NCBI RefSeq assembly: GCF_025024155.1
Contig: NW_026251833.1
Span: forward strand, 1-64,000
Direction of reading: 5' to 3'
Origin: Gamsiella multidivaricata
Taxonomy: Eukaryota; Mortierellomycota; Mortierellomycetes; Mortierellales; Mortierellaceae
DNA length: 64,000 nt
Shown here: positions 47,540 to 57,564 of the stretch, in pieces
Numbering within the stretch: position 1 is the stretch's first letter
Layout of the letters: every line of letters starts with the position of its first letter
Made by a program: the position numbers and the translations under genes
The notes under the pieces: generated by a model
Database searches by the model: none
What the model saw: only the letters and a program-made list of their open reading frames with translations
Told to the model about the DNA's origin: nothing

Positions 47540-48042
47540 GTCACCACCATAGCAAATACTCAGAGGGCTGCTGACCACCTTCCTCCTCTCTCTCGAACAG
47601 CTCGACACCGCTGTACTTGGCCTGAAAGTTGCTCTGGTATTCTAACTTGCACGCGAGCTGCGTTTCCACAATTGATTCCTTTGTCGGATCTTTTGTGCCA
47701 GAACAAAGAAAAAAGAAAAACAAGGTGCATAAGCAAGAACATCTGGGCGTTTTCATATTTGTGAAAGTGTAGATCCTAATCTTCGCTTCCCTGCAAGTGG
47801 TATGGAGGCCAGAAAAGGAGAATGGCATGCAACACTCCAATGCTCTGACCTGGTGAGGCTACGCTGCAGGGGCTCGCTCTGAGGTCTACAGTTGTCCTCC
47901 CTCGGGCAGGTCCAGTCCAGCATCCAGCACAATGAAGCATGCGTGCAGCAAGCCCAGATAACGCGATGTGTGGGATGTTGCTTACTCGCCTGCAAGGCCA
48001 CTCTGCCCGTTCGGACTGGAAAATCCTTATTGCCATCATTTC
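47540..48042 (-). repeat. Right arm of the second inverted repeat
   Basis: Partner of 44518-45030. On the minus strand its inner part is open and protein-like (TKESIVETQLACKLEYQ ... KYSGVELFEREEEGG), preceded by a T-rich stretch and an acceptor-like AG, so it may be an exon of a lost gene. The arms frame the complete FAD monooxygenase gene. Confidence 0.88.
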
Positions 48043-49364
48043 AGCTCGCTATATGCTATCTTCCTTCTATCGGCCTGAAAAAATTATAAAAACAGAAAAC
48101 TAAGTTCTCGTCATTTATTTTCACAGCGAACCAAGGCTGCTCCATGGACAGAGATCGCAGATTGGAGCAGTTGGTCTGTTCTTGCAGATACCCAATAACC
48201 ACTGCGCCCTCTATGAATCAGCAGAAGGGAGCAAATTGGGGGGCTATTTACTAGATGGACTATATCCCTTTCAGAATGACAGGAACAGTTCAACAAGGAG
48301 CTCGCATTGATGATGCCCGAAATGGTGAAGAGCCGCGACAATAAAGCTTACTCCTCGTGGAATTGTTCTATATACGCCGAGCGTGGGCGTTCCTCGTTGG
48401 ATGTACTTGATTGCGTACGAGAAGGTCGATGTAGATATATGCACAGACATGTGCATGGTCATCGTCTGTATATAAAATGAGAAGCCCTTCTTTCTTTTTC
48501 CCATATTCTCCCACACGCCTGCCTCGAATCCTAGGAATTCGTGCTTGGGTCTGAACAATATGCCACCATGAAGGACGCGATCCCACGCGCTCAAGTTTGC
48601 AAGGAGTGGGAAACTCCGACTTTGCCTCCCCTATATGGTTATACCATCACACTTGATCCATACAAAACTACACGGCCTTGGCCAGGACACCATCGCAAAG
48701 TACGGGTATTACATCCGCGTCTGTCAAGAATACCAAGGGAGCAATCACATCTGGATGTCGCTCAAATGGGCTAGGCTGCCCAGCGTATGGTAACCTCACC
48801 ATCCACATGAACTATATATTTGACCCTTGAGCACAGTGCTACAGCATCATTCGTTAGCACATTAGGATCCTTGAGCATCTGGAAATCAACTATAGTACAT
48901 GCTCCAGGCACGGTGCTTTACATCGACGACCTGTTTCTTTCTTCGACCATGGAGTCGTAATTGCAACTATCGTACATCATATATCGAATTCAGGAACTGT
49001 AAAATCCTATGCAAGGTTTCAGTACTTCTGATCAACATCCTATATATCCTCTTAATTTGACGCCCCCAGTCTCACAACTTTTCAAATTGGTTCAGTAAAC
49101 ATCCAATGTGCCGATATTTTTGCCTCACCTTCCAAACCTCTTAATGCGGACACAAGGCTCAGTACTGCGGTGGATCTGTTGGTCCACGTCCTCAAGGACT
49201 CGAAAGAGGTCTGTGTTGAATACAATCCAAATAACTCCGGATATGCTCATAACACTACTCTCTTCACTGCGATACGCTTGGATATTTTGACACGTCGTTA
49301 GCGCAGTTTATTGGGGGAAAATAGGATGGGCCCTTCCGCATTTGACGCCTCCAATCTATATGAC
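48043..49364. other. Right edge of the accessory island
   Basis: 1.3 kb without an intact gene. It contains an F-box-like relic (48541-48778) and ends with the 3' flank of the SSH4-like gene. The remainder shows no conserved coding sequence. Confidence 0.5.
48541..48778 (+). pseudogene. Fragment resembling an F-box/LRR protein, frameshifted
   Basis: One frame reads AQVCKEWETPTLPPLYGYTI, recalling the end of an F-box (V-C/S-K-x-W) and the strand after it. The next frame continues with IAKYGYYIRVCQEYQGSNHIW and stops. The intact F-box protein at 57.6-59.0 kb has VSKDWSKDFAPQVWHTLDF followed by NKYGHHIRVVKHL at the same spacing. I infer a broken relative. The match is short. Confidence 0.4.
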
Positions 49365-51137
49365 CTACCGCCTACTGCCACTTCCGCTTGCTGTGCTGCT
49401 CATGGTCCCACTCCGAACACGACCTATTGGCCTAGATATCGTCTCTGCAATCAACGCCGTCGTCTCATCATCGCTCTCCGTTGTTTCCTGCGCTACTCCT
49501 GAGGCTCCAGTGGTACGAGAAGACACAGTGACGCTCGTATAATGTGGTGGTGCCTGACCCTGTCCCTGCGGTGCCGAAAAGTTTGACAGCGAGATATGCT
49601 GCTGCTGTTGTACTGAAGCGACCATCTTGCCATATTCTGAACCGCTCTCGCCTGCCCCATCGCCTTCCTCAATCTGGACCAGCACTCCTGCTGCCTCGAT
49701 CCTCGCCCTGGACTGACTTGACTGCAAAACAGGTCGCCTGATTGGTGGGGCTGGTGACATGGCCGATCCGGCCTCCAATAGAATAGACCCCCGCTCACTG
49801 CCGTATGCGGGCGGTGGCACCAGTGAGCCATTCGCAGGCGCAAGTCCCCACTTTTTCACATTGGCCTCGACAAAGACAAAGCCTGATTGACCCAGATTGA
49901 CATGTAAGACACACGGTCCCGTTGCGCCGACGGTCGGAAATAAATTGAACCTTAGTCCAGTATACGCATCCTCCATTCGTTTGCCGTTCCGTGTGAAAAA
50001 AATGGTTCCTGTCCGTGGACGGTACCCACAGCCGATGACATCGCCCTCAAAATAGACAGGTCCGTATGGATATCCACTGAAAGGCGAGTTGCAGTACTTT
50101 TGTCCGTCCTTTGAGCAGTAGGCGACCGAATGGCGAGTCCATCCTACGTGGTTGACATTATCAGCAGGAGAAAGAGCAGGTCAAAATCCTTTCTTTTTTA
50201 CTATTGTCCATAAAATGGTCCGATCATCGTGTCACGTCCGCACACGCCAGCCAAGGGCCAGAGTTGAGCAGAACAGATGCACAAACAAAAAGTTGCATAA
50301 TCCTTGTGGGCAAGTTGTGCTCTCAAATGCATTAGCCCCCCATCCATCTAAACAAAACCCTTGTATTGTTGTGTTTTTTTTCAGATTCAGCCCGCAGCAA
50401 CTTGGGCAATTGCTCGGCATCAGTCGAAACTTACCAGGCAACCTCGTATTGGGATATGGCTTTGTCGAGACTCCGACAGAGACGACGGTGTCGAGATTCT
50501 TTTCAAACATCTTGACTTCCCAGTAGTAGACTTCCTGTTGCTTGGGCATGGGCAGATTGGTCTGGACCGAGGCCTCGAGTTGGTTCATGAGCGGAAATGA
50601 GAGCTCTGTCCTGTCATGGACCTGCACCCTGTGGTTGTCATACGAAGCCTCGAACTCCCATGCAGAGACGCCCTTTTCCTGGATAGACAGATGCTGTGAG
50701 AGCGAAATGTCTGTTGGAACACTCAGCGGCGGGTGGACGGCTTGGAAGGCTACATTGAGCCGGTTATGTCATTGGCATCATAGAGTTTGGGAGCAGAAAA
50801 AAAAAAAGGGTCAGATTGGGTGGGGTTAATTGCGCGGTCTGAGTAGAAGGCGTACAGTGCTCTAGTCGACTTTTGTGTTGTCCTGGTTGCTATTCCATAT
50901 CCCATGAGTAATAAAGAAAGAGGTCGGCTGACGAACAGGGGAGAGATCTCCAGGCTGCTCCTGTCGCCCTGATCATCCAGAGCGCCCTCCTTGCATGGTG
51001 CTGACCCGTTTGTAGATACTATCGTAATAACCAAGCACAGCAGAAGCAGCTCCTTTCCGCTCCCCTTCAGGAGAGGTCTCTGAGTCAAATGGTCGTTATT
51101 CTCTCCTATCCCGGGAATAATCCATGCCATTCATTCC

Positions 51138-51172
<35 letters not shown>

Positions 51173-51988
51173 CCCGCGGAGCAACGCCTGTTTTGTGCTG
51201 CTAATCCGCTGTGTGTTGCGTACACAGTAGATAGAGAGGAATGTCCATGTTCTACTCTCAAGGTAATCCTGCTACCAGGCTACTGTGCTCCGTGGAGTAG
51301 ACGTTGTTGTCCTGTTGTCTTGTTGGTGTTATGAACGCAGTCCATGGCATCGTATTGAATTCCAATAATAGACTGCGGTGAATGTTAAAGACGGGAGGAA
51401 TGCATTACCTCTGGTGGAATCGAATGCCTGCCGCTGGGCTTCTGTCATGAGTGCCCAGCGTTCGTCATTCTCGTTCAGTCCCTGGTCTGGATCAGGATCG
51501 TCTTCACCAGGGACCTGGTGTGGGCCTGAGCCAGGATAGCGAGATGGTCCTCTGCCTGGTCCATGTCCATGTCCGTGGTTTCTGTGGGCTCCTCCATGAC
51601 CGCTATTGCTGCTGGAGGCAGAAAGCCAGTTGACCTTCTGGCCGCAGGTGCGGATAATGGATGCAAGCGAGATCAGGAGGGCTGATGTCAGTACAACAGC
51701 GAGCAGCCAGGTGATGTCCTCGTCTTCTCCATTTTGGGATAGATTCTGAGGATCGTCAGAGGCGGGGGAGGAGAATGGAGAGGGTATTGAGGAGAGCGAT
51801 TGTGGTGCAGTAACTGGATCGAGGTAGGAGGGCGGCCGTTCTGGCTGTTTCCGCAGTTGCTGGTTCCGGCCCTGAAGGAGATCGGCGGCATCGAGCTGTC
51901 GCTGCCAGCGGTCGAAAGTGCCCTGGGTGTCGTAATTCTGGTGGCTGTCTCTCCTCAGGTGACGACGAGTTCGTGAGGGGTGTGGCAT
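49365..51988 (-). CDS. SSH4/EAR1-like SPRY membrane protein (Rsp5 adaptor), 557 aa
   Basis: Predicted endosomal/vacuolar membrane adaptor that recruits a NEDD4/Rsp5 ubiquitin ligase to cargo. Exons: 51988-51409, 50749-50435, 50143-49365 (1674 nt, in frame). One transmembrane segment (ITWLLAVVLTSALLISLASII, about 95-115) is followed by VSAWEFEASYDNHRVQVHDRTELSF. The SPRY domain comes next (about 245-380) with VYYWEVKMFEKN, VSVGVSTKPYPNTRLPGW, GDVIGCGYRPRTGTIFFTRNG and FNLFPTVG. PPxY motifs occur as PPSY before the TM and as PPAY and PPHY in the C-terminal tail. By the known topology of Ssh4, only the last two would face the cytosolic ligase. Intron 1 is 659 bp and contains a T-run. The family is clear; SSH4 versus EAR1 cannot be decided. 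Confidence 0.88.
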
Positions 51989-52033
51989 GTTCGATAGGTG
52001 AAATGAGAATATGGGGATGAGTGATAAAGACAG

Positions 52034-52097
<64 letters not shown>

Positions 52098-53570
52098 AAG
52101 ACGACGATGACGGCAAGAGAGCGGGAGTGTTGCGGACTCGAGAGGGAGTGAGGAGCGGAAGAGGTGGGGAGGGAGGGAGGGAGGGCGGGAGGAAGGTAGG
52201 AAGGTAGGAAGGTAGAAAGGTAGGAAGGTAGGAAGGAAAGAAGGAAAGAAGGAAGGACGCCCTCTTTTCAGCTATGCAGGACGACGTCAGTTGGCAGTAT
52301 GGAGAGACTGAAAGGAGTGAAGAGCGAGCTGGGAAATAAGGTCGGTGTTGCCAATGGTCGGGTGTGAGGATGGTCAAGGGCCAAGTCCCAAGCCAGGCCA
52401 GGCCAGGCCAGGCCAAGGAAGGCTCAGTCGGCCCTCTCAGCTGAGAGGTCACTCCTCCCGTTTTTGCCTGGTTGGTCCAAGCGACTTGGCTTCCTTTTCC
52501 CGGTCTGTGTTCCGTGGACATGCAGATCCAATCGAGCGATTGGTGCAGGTGCAAGGATGTGCAGCACCTTGACCTTGCTTACTAAGGCCGCCCCCTCTCT
52601 TTTCAGGTCATTCCCTGGTGCAGCAGTGCCGAACATAGGGAACATGCCCTTCTCTATATCCCCTCTTTCACCCTCGACTCGCGCTTCGTTGTCCATGGTC
52701 CATACCACGTGTAAGCACACACGACTGTGTAGACTATATTTATAGGCCTTGCCATTGCCATTGTCATTGTCATTGTCACTACATGATGTACGTAGATGTA
52801 TATATATATCTATGTCTATAATGGCTATAATGGTATTGCAATTGCTTTTCCCAAATGAAAATGTGGAGTATGGACCCTTTTTTTATTCTCTCTCTGATGG
52901 CTGCAATCCAATTGGGCAATTTCATTTCGGCAATGGGATTGGGCAATTGGGAGATGCGTTGTAAATGCGATGGCGATAAGATTCTGTGAGATAATCATCA
53001 ATTGAAAAAAAAAAAAAAAAAAAGAGCGAGAAATAAAATGGCAACACGCCCTCGCGGTGCTTGTTTTGCTTCTTTCACTTTGTGTCTGTAAGTTTCGTCC
53101 CTGTTTGGTTTTATGTCATTCGATCTTGTGTCAAACGAGATCAACGATCGCCTGAGGATCATCCATAAACCACCATCACGCTCATCATCAACAACAAAGA
53201 CAACGAGAAATGAACCCGAGAGAGGATGGACATCGCACCGAGGGAGCTTCCCCATCGACAACCACAACAGTCTGAAGTGCTTAACGATCTCTTCAACGGA
53301 TCAGGAGTCAATCCATCCGAGGAATGATTGTCTCTCCTCGATCCGCGTTGTTCCCACATATACACCCATATACACATCCTTTCAGCCTCACGTTCTCTCT
53401 CGATCAACACCTCATCCCACACGCAGATCCAATCCCTGGACTTGTTGATCAACTCCTCAGATCGATCCTTCAAAGATCAAAGGATCAACCGCGTCTAACC
53501 CCTCTATGCGTCTCCCTGTCTGTCTGCCTCTCTTGTCATAGCTTACCCCCTCACACACCAATAATCAACC
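51989..53570. promoter_or_regulatory. Divergent intergenic: SSH4-like and RPS12 promoters
   Basis: 1.6 kb between divergent genes. It holds a long (GA)n array, a (GGAAGGTA)n-type array at about 52190-52250, a short (GGCCA)n array at 52396-52415 and an A-run at 53005-53023. The right 400 bp is the presumed RPS12 leader. No defined promoter element can be named. Confidence 0.55.
52037..52092. repeat. (GA)n microsatellite
   Basis: About 28 GA dinucleotides, that is (TC)n in the direction of the SSH4-like gene, 49 bp upstream of its start codon and so probably in its promoter or 5' UTR. Confidence 0.95.
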
Positions 53571-54157
53571 ATGTCTGATGCTCCTATTGAAGTCGAGGTC
53601 GCCGCCGACACCACCGCCCGCGGCCAGATGTCCGTCGAGGAGGCTCTCCAGGACGTTTTGAAGCGTGCCCTTGTCCACGACGGTCTTGCCCGTGGTCTCC
53701 GTGAGTGCGCCAAGGCTCTTGATAGGTAATGACTCCTTTGTCTATCGCACCCTTTGCTTTTCAATTGCTCTGTCGCAGATGATATCCCTTATCGACCACG
53801 ATGGCAATCGAAAAGAATGAAAAAAAAAAGTTTCTCAAGAGCAATTGCTAACATTCTTTTAATTTTCCAATTGCTTCCTTCGTTGTAAACAGACGCCAGG
53901 CCCACATGGCCGTCCTTGTCGAGACCTGCACTGAGAAGGAGTACATCAAGCTCGTCGAGGCTCTCTGCGCCGAGCACAACATCAACTTGATCAAGGTCTC
54001 TGATGCCAAGAAGCTCGGAGAGTGGGCTGGTCTCTGCAAGATTGACCGTGAGGGTAACGCCCGCAAGGTCGTCGGCTGCTCCTGCGTCGTCGTCAAGGAC
54101 TTCGGTGAGGAGTCCGAGGCCATGAACGTCCTCCTCGAGTACTTCAAGACCCGTTAA
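53571..54157 (+). CDS. RPS12: 40S ribosomal protein eS12 (RPS12), 139 aa
   Basis: Small-subunit ribosomal protein eS12. Exons: 53571-53725 and 53893-54157 (420 nt, in frame). The family pattern is complete: [32 protein letters not shown], then [52 protein letters not shown] and the C-terminal VLLEYFKTR. Codon use is strongly biased to C-ending codons (GTC, CTC, GCC), as in the other ribosomal genes here, which indicates high expression. Confidence 0.97.
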
Positions 54158-54684
54158 AGAGCTTATCTATTTCTATCTTTTTGCAAAAATCAAAAAATAC
54201 AAAGCTCCTTTGTTCTTTTGTTCATTGATGCTGTACTTTTGTTTTTGTTTTTTTGCATGAAAAACGCGTCTTTCGCTATCAACGGTTGGATGGATCTCTT
54301 TTAAAAGGAGTAGTTAGAGGAAAGGCGAAGGAAGAAGAGGGAAAAATGACGCTGCCGAGTGAGTTTGACCTGTTTATGCCCACTTTGTTCGACAATCCGC
54401 ATCCTCGTACCACATATCACTCATCCAGACAGTGTGTGATCAGAACGGGGGACGGACTACATCGGCCTTACCGTCACTTTCATATAACGGACATGAAAAA
54501 GCCTTTTGTAGTGTATGGTTGACTGGCGCCAGGCCTCTATTTATTCGTGGGTGCTCCCTCCTTCTCCCTTCCTCCCTCTCTTCCGTTTCCTCAGTACTCC
54601 CTCCTACCAGCAGCCGTCTTCCTTCATCCAGACTCATCATCGCGCTCCTATCACCATCAGCACTTGCGTTTACATTGCACAGAT

Positions 54685-55635
54685 ATGCCCAAAGTCTTTT
54701 CTGATCACTACTTTCTCCACGGACTCCGTCTTGACCGTCGGTACGAGTTCAGGGTCGTCTACATCTCGGACATCGACTACCAGTGGGTTGAACTCAACAT
54801 CCTTTGCCCCTACCGCTCCTCTTACCTCCACCATATCCTCAACGCCTTACTTTATCTCCGTCTCTCCTCGCTCGAACGCCGCCAACAGGACATTACCGAA
54901 CATGAACAAGCTACGGTCCTGGAACGAGTCTCGATTCTGAATATCTCTATGCCCTCCAACTCGCTCAACCGCCCATCCCACTCCCTCACGCTAGATCAAC
55001 AATACCAACGCGAGATCGCCCGCCAGAAGCGTGTCCAATGCCTGGTCCATGGCGATGACACCAACATTGATCAGGACATGTGGCGACTGTATCATCTGTG
55101 TCACGAAGTGCGCGCTGAGGAAAACAACTGGATCAACCAATACGGTCATGATCGAAATCTGATCCGAAGGGCCTTCCCCGTGAACAACCCACGGTTGCAA
55201 CTGATGCTGCGAAGCGACGGGCATTATCTGAGGATTCGACCGGACGTGGAGCTCTTTTCAGAGTACCACGAGGTGCCCGAGGGTGAGGCCAGTCCGCCAT
55301 CACCGATTCTGTCGTTGATGCCTCCACAATACAACTCTTCCGGACCTGAGCAGGCGTCGACGTCGTCGTCTTCACCGTGCTTGGCGTCTTCGTTGTTGTG
55401 TCTTTCACAGACCCCGGAGGATGAGGATATGATGGCGCTGGACGAGGCCTGTCTTCGGTGGAGCGAGCAGACTCAGCGGCAGCAGGAGGAGGAAAAACCT
55501 CAGCTGCAACAGGGGCAGATGGGGGGGGCCATGGTCGCTGAGCTTACGGAGGCGACTACCATAACGGTCGAAAACGGATCTGAATACACGCTCGTGGAAC
55601 TACCAAATATCGAAGGCTTGAGGATTCAAGAATAG
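54685..55635 (+). CDS. Unrecognised protein, 316 aa, single exon
   Basis: A single open frame from ATG 54685 (MPKVFSDHYFLHGLRLDRRYEF) to 55635, probably real because it is long, has biased codons and protein-like composition. I recognise no domain. The first 190 residues are rich in Leu, Arg, Tyr and His and look folded (FRVVYISDIDYQWVELNILC, MWRLYHLCHEVRAEENNWI). The rest is Ser/Pro-rich then acidic and Gln/Glu-rich (EEEKPQLQQGQ), likely disordered, ending in VELPNIEGLRIQE. The frame is open upstream to 54547, but that stretch is C/T-rich leader. It lies downstream of RPS12 on the same strand and converges on the next gene. Confidence 0.65.
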   Translation: MPKVFSDHYFLHGLRLDRRYEFRVVYISDIDYQWVELNILCPYRSSYLHHILNALLYLRLSSLERRQQDITEHEQATVLERVSILNISMPSNSLNRPSHSLTLDQQYQREIARQKRVQCLVHGDDTNIDQDMWRLYHLCHEVRAEENNWINQYGHDRNLIRRAFPVNNPRLQLMLRSDGHYLRIRPDVELFSEYHEVPEGEASPPSPILSLMPPQYNSSGPEQASTSSSSPCLASSLLCLSQTPEDEDMMALDEACLRWSEQTQRQQEEEKPQLQQGQMGGAMVAELTEATTITVENGSEYTLVELPNIEGLRIQE

Positions 55636-55734
55636 GTCCACTCAAAAGGCGTGCTCGCGTCTTGTTTGCTTGATTCGGACTACATTTGCACAGCAATATT
55701 TTTTCATTTGAAATAAATACGCCACTAACTTTGC

Positions 55735-55736
<2 letters not shown>

Positions 55737-55765
<29 letters not shown>
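55737..55765. repeat. (TA)n microsatellite
   Basis: A 29-bp TA run in the 211-bp spacer between two convergent genes, probably within a shared 3' region. Confidence 0.95.
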
Positions 55766-55768
<3 letters not shown>

Positions 55769-55846
55769 TGGATATTACAAATGTGATGTGATTTCTACAG
55801 AACACGCGCCCACTTTTTTTTTCTTTTTTCGTGTTCGCGTCCCATC

Positions 55847-56634
55847 TCAAAGCTCATCCAATGCTTCCTCATACGTGAATTCCTCCCCTTTGATCGTGTC
55901 TGGGTACAACCGCATCCTGACATAAAACCGCCAGACCACGAAATACATGTATCCGTTCAGCACCCAATCTACCGCCAGGCCTACAATGAACGCCAGGACG
56001 AACGAATCGATCGGCGTGTTACAAAAAAACGAGTTCGGGGTCCCCTGTGCCGGGCGCTCGTTACTGTCGAGCCCATTAAGACATTCGTCCGCGATACGAC
56101 CTCGGTTCCGTTCCAAGGTGAAGGCCACGAGTCCGATCCTTGCTGCAGAGACGAACGTGAACAGCCATTGTGTGTAGACAAACATCCTTGCCAGCATGTA
56201 TGAATACTATATTGTTTTTTTTTTGTTGTTGTTGTTGTGTATTGGACGCGTGAGACAAGAAAGCTGTTAGTGCAGTGCTTTGTTTCATCTTGAAATGCCT
56301 TCTTGAAATAGATGACGGCTATCTTTTCAGACGAACGGCTTCTTTTCTTTTCTTTTTTTTTTCAGGAGAAGGAGGAGGAAGGGAGGGAGGGGAGGGATAC
56401 CCTCTCATCAGTATAGCTTACATCCCAGAAGGCAAAGAACGCGATCAGCGCGGCGCCACCTTGAAGAACCGAGAAGCCTCCCAGGAAGATCACCAGGATG
56501 GACGAGAAAAAGAAAAACGAGCCCCAAAGGAAGAGGAAGGCGGCCCCGATGACACTGAGCAGGAGACAGAGTCCTGACAGCCACATGCCACCACCCCGTA
56601 ACGGCAGGCAGAAACAGCAGTTGCTGAAATGCAT
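55847..56634 (-). CDS. Small four-helix membrane protein (MARVEL-like topology), 190 aa
   Basis: Exons: 56634-56422 and 56206-55847 (573 nt, in frame, consensus GTAAGC donor). Hydrophobic segments: LSGLCLLLSVIGAAFLFLWG, FFFFSSILVIFLGGFSVLQGG, LFTFVSAARIGLVAF and FVLAFIVGLAVDWVLNGYMYFVVW. A Cys-rich start (NCCFCLPL) could be palmitoylated. The loop between TM3 and TM4 has several Cys and Asn (IADECLNGL...FFCNTP) and may form a disulfide outside the cytosol. The acidic tail EEFTYEEALDEL is cytosolic. The layout resembles MARVEL-type or fungal tetraspan proteins of the secretory system, but no signature allows a firm family call. Confidence 0.75.
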
Positions 56635-57564
56635 GTTTTTTTTTTTAGCTGAGCTGAGCTGAGCTGAGCTGAGTTGAATAATAATGCGGTGGAGACGTAA
56701 AACGAAATGCGTGTTGACAACCAACTATCGTGGATAAAAAGTGTTGGTTTTATAACTAGGAGGTCCTGTCAAAGAAAAAATAGTCGCATAGTGAAACAAA
56801 GAGGAGGAGGAGGGATTGAGGAACACGGTATTATTGAAAGCTTTTTTTTTTTTTTTTTTTTTTTCAGAAAAGCAGCGTTTGGTGCCGTGCAATGTTCAAA
56901 GGCTGGAATAGATACAAGGGTTTATCAAGGAGTTCGGATGGCTGTGTGGGGTATGGATGTATAGGGAGTGGATAAAAAAAAAAAAAAAAAGCTGGAATGA
57001 CTTAAAAGACTAGAAAGACGCGAAGTGAGCTGGAAGTGGAGGTGGTATAATAAGAGGGAGGAAACCCTTCGTTGAAGAAAAGGTGACGAGACATAGAGCA
57101 TCATTTTTATACACCCTTGTGCAGTAAAATGTTGATGCGTGTAACCAACAATGAGCGATCGCTTGTAAATGCCTCAGTGGGTTCTTTGGACCTTCTTTCA
57201 GGAACATGACATAAAAGAGGGGGGAGGGGCCGCTTGGACGGTTGGACAACCGTGGTTCTCGCGGTGCTGCTTTCTGGATAAAGAAATCGCGCATCACAAT
57301 GTTCGGTCTGCAAGAAAATAGGGGGGAGAGGAAGTATATTGGCGGTGGCCTGACGGTCTATATACAGATTGCATGCAAAGCGCCTTAGCCTGCAGACAGG
57401 TCGGCCAGACCGAACGCGCGTGATGTGACCGTAAATCGCGCATCCAAGAGCACTCACCATCCTCAGCTCTTTATACTTTTGTCCTATGCCAAAATGGACA
57501 TTGTTTTATTTTTTTCTGTACAGTAAAGAAGGCTATTTGGTATATGGTTTGGACTAATTCAGAC
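56635..57564. other. Intergenic with simple repeats
   Basis: Promoter of the four-helix protein and 3' flank of the F-box gene. It holds five copies of a GAGCT-type pentamer at about 56648-56675, a T-run at 56842-56864 and an A-run at 56974-56990. A minus frame at 57460-57107 is open but not protein-like. No gene is called. Confidence 0.55.
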
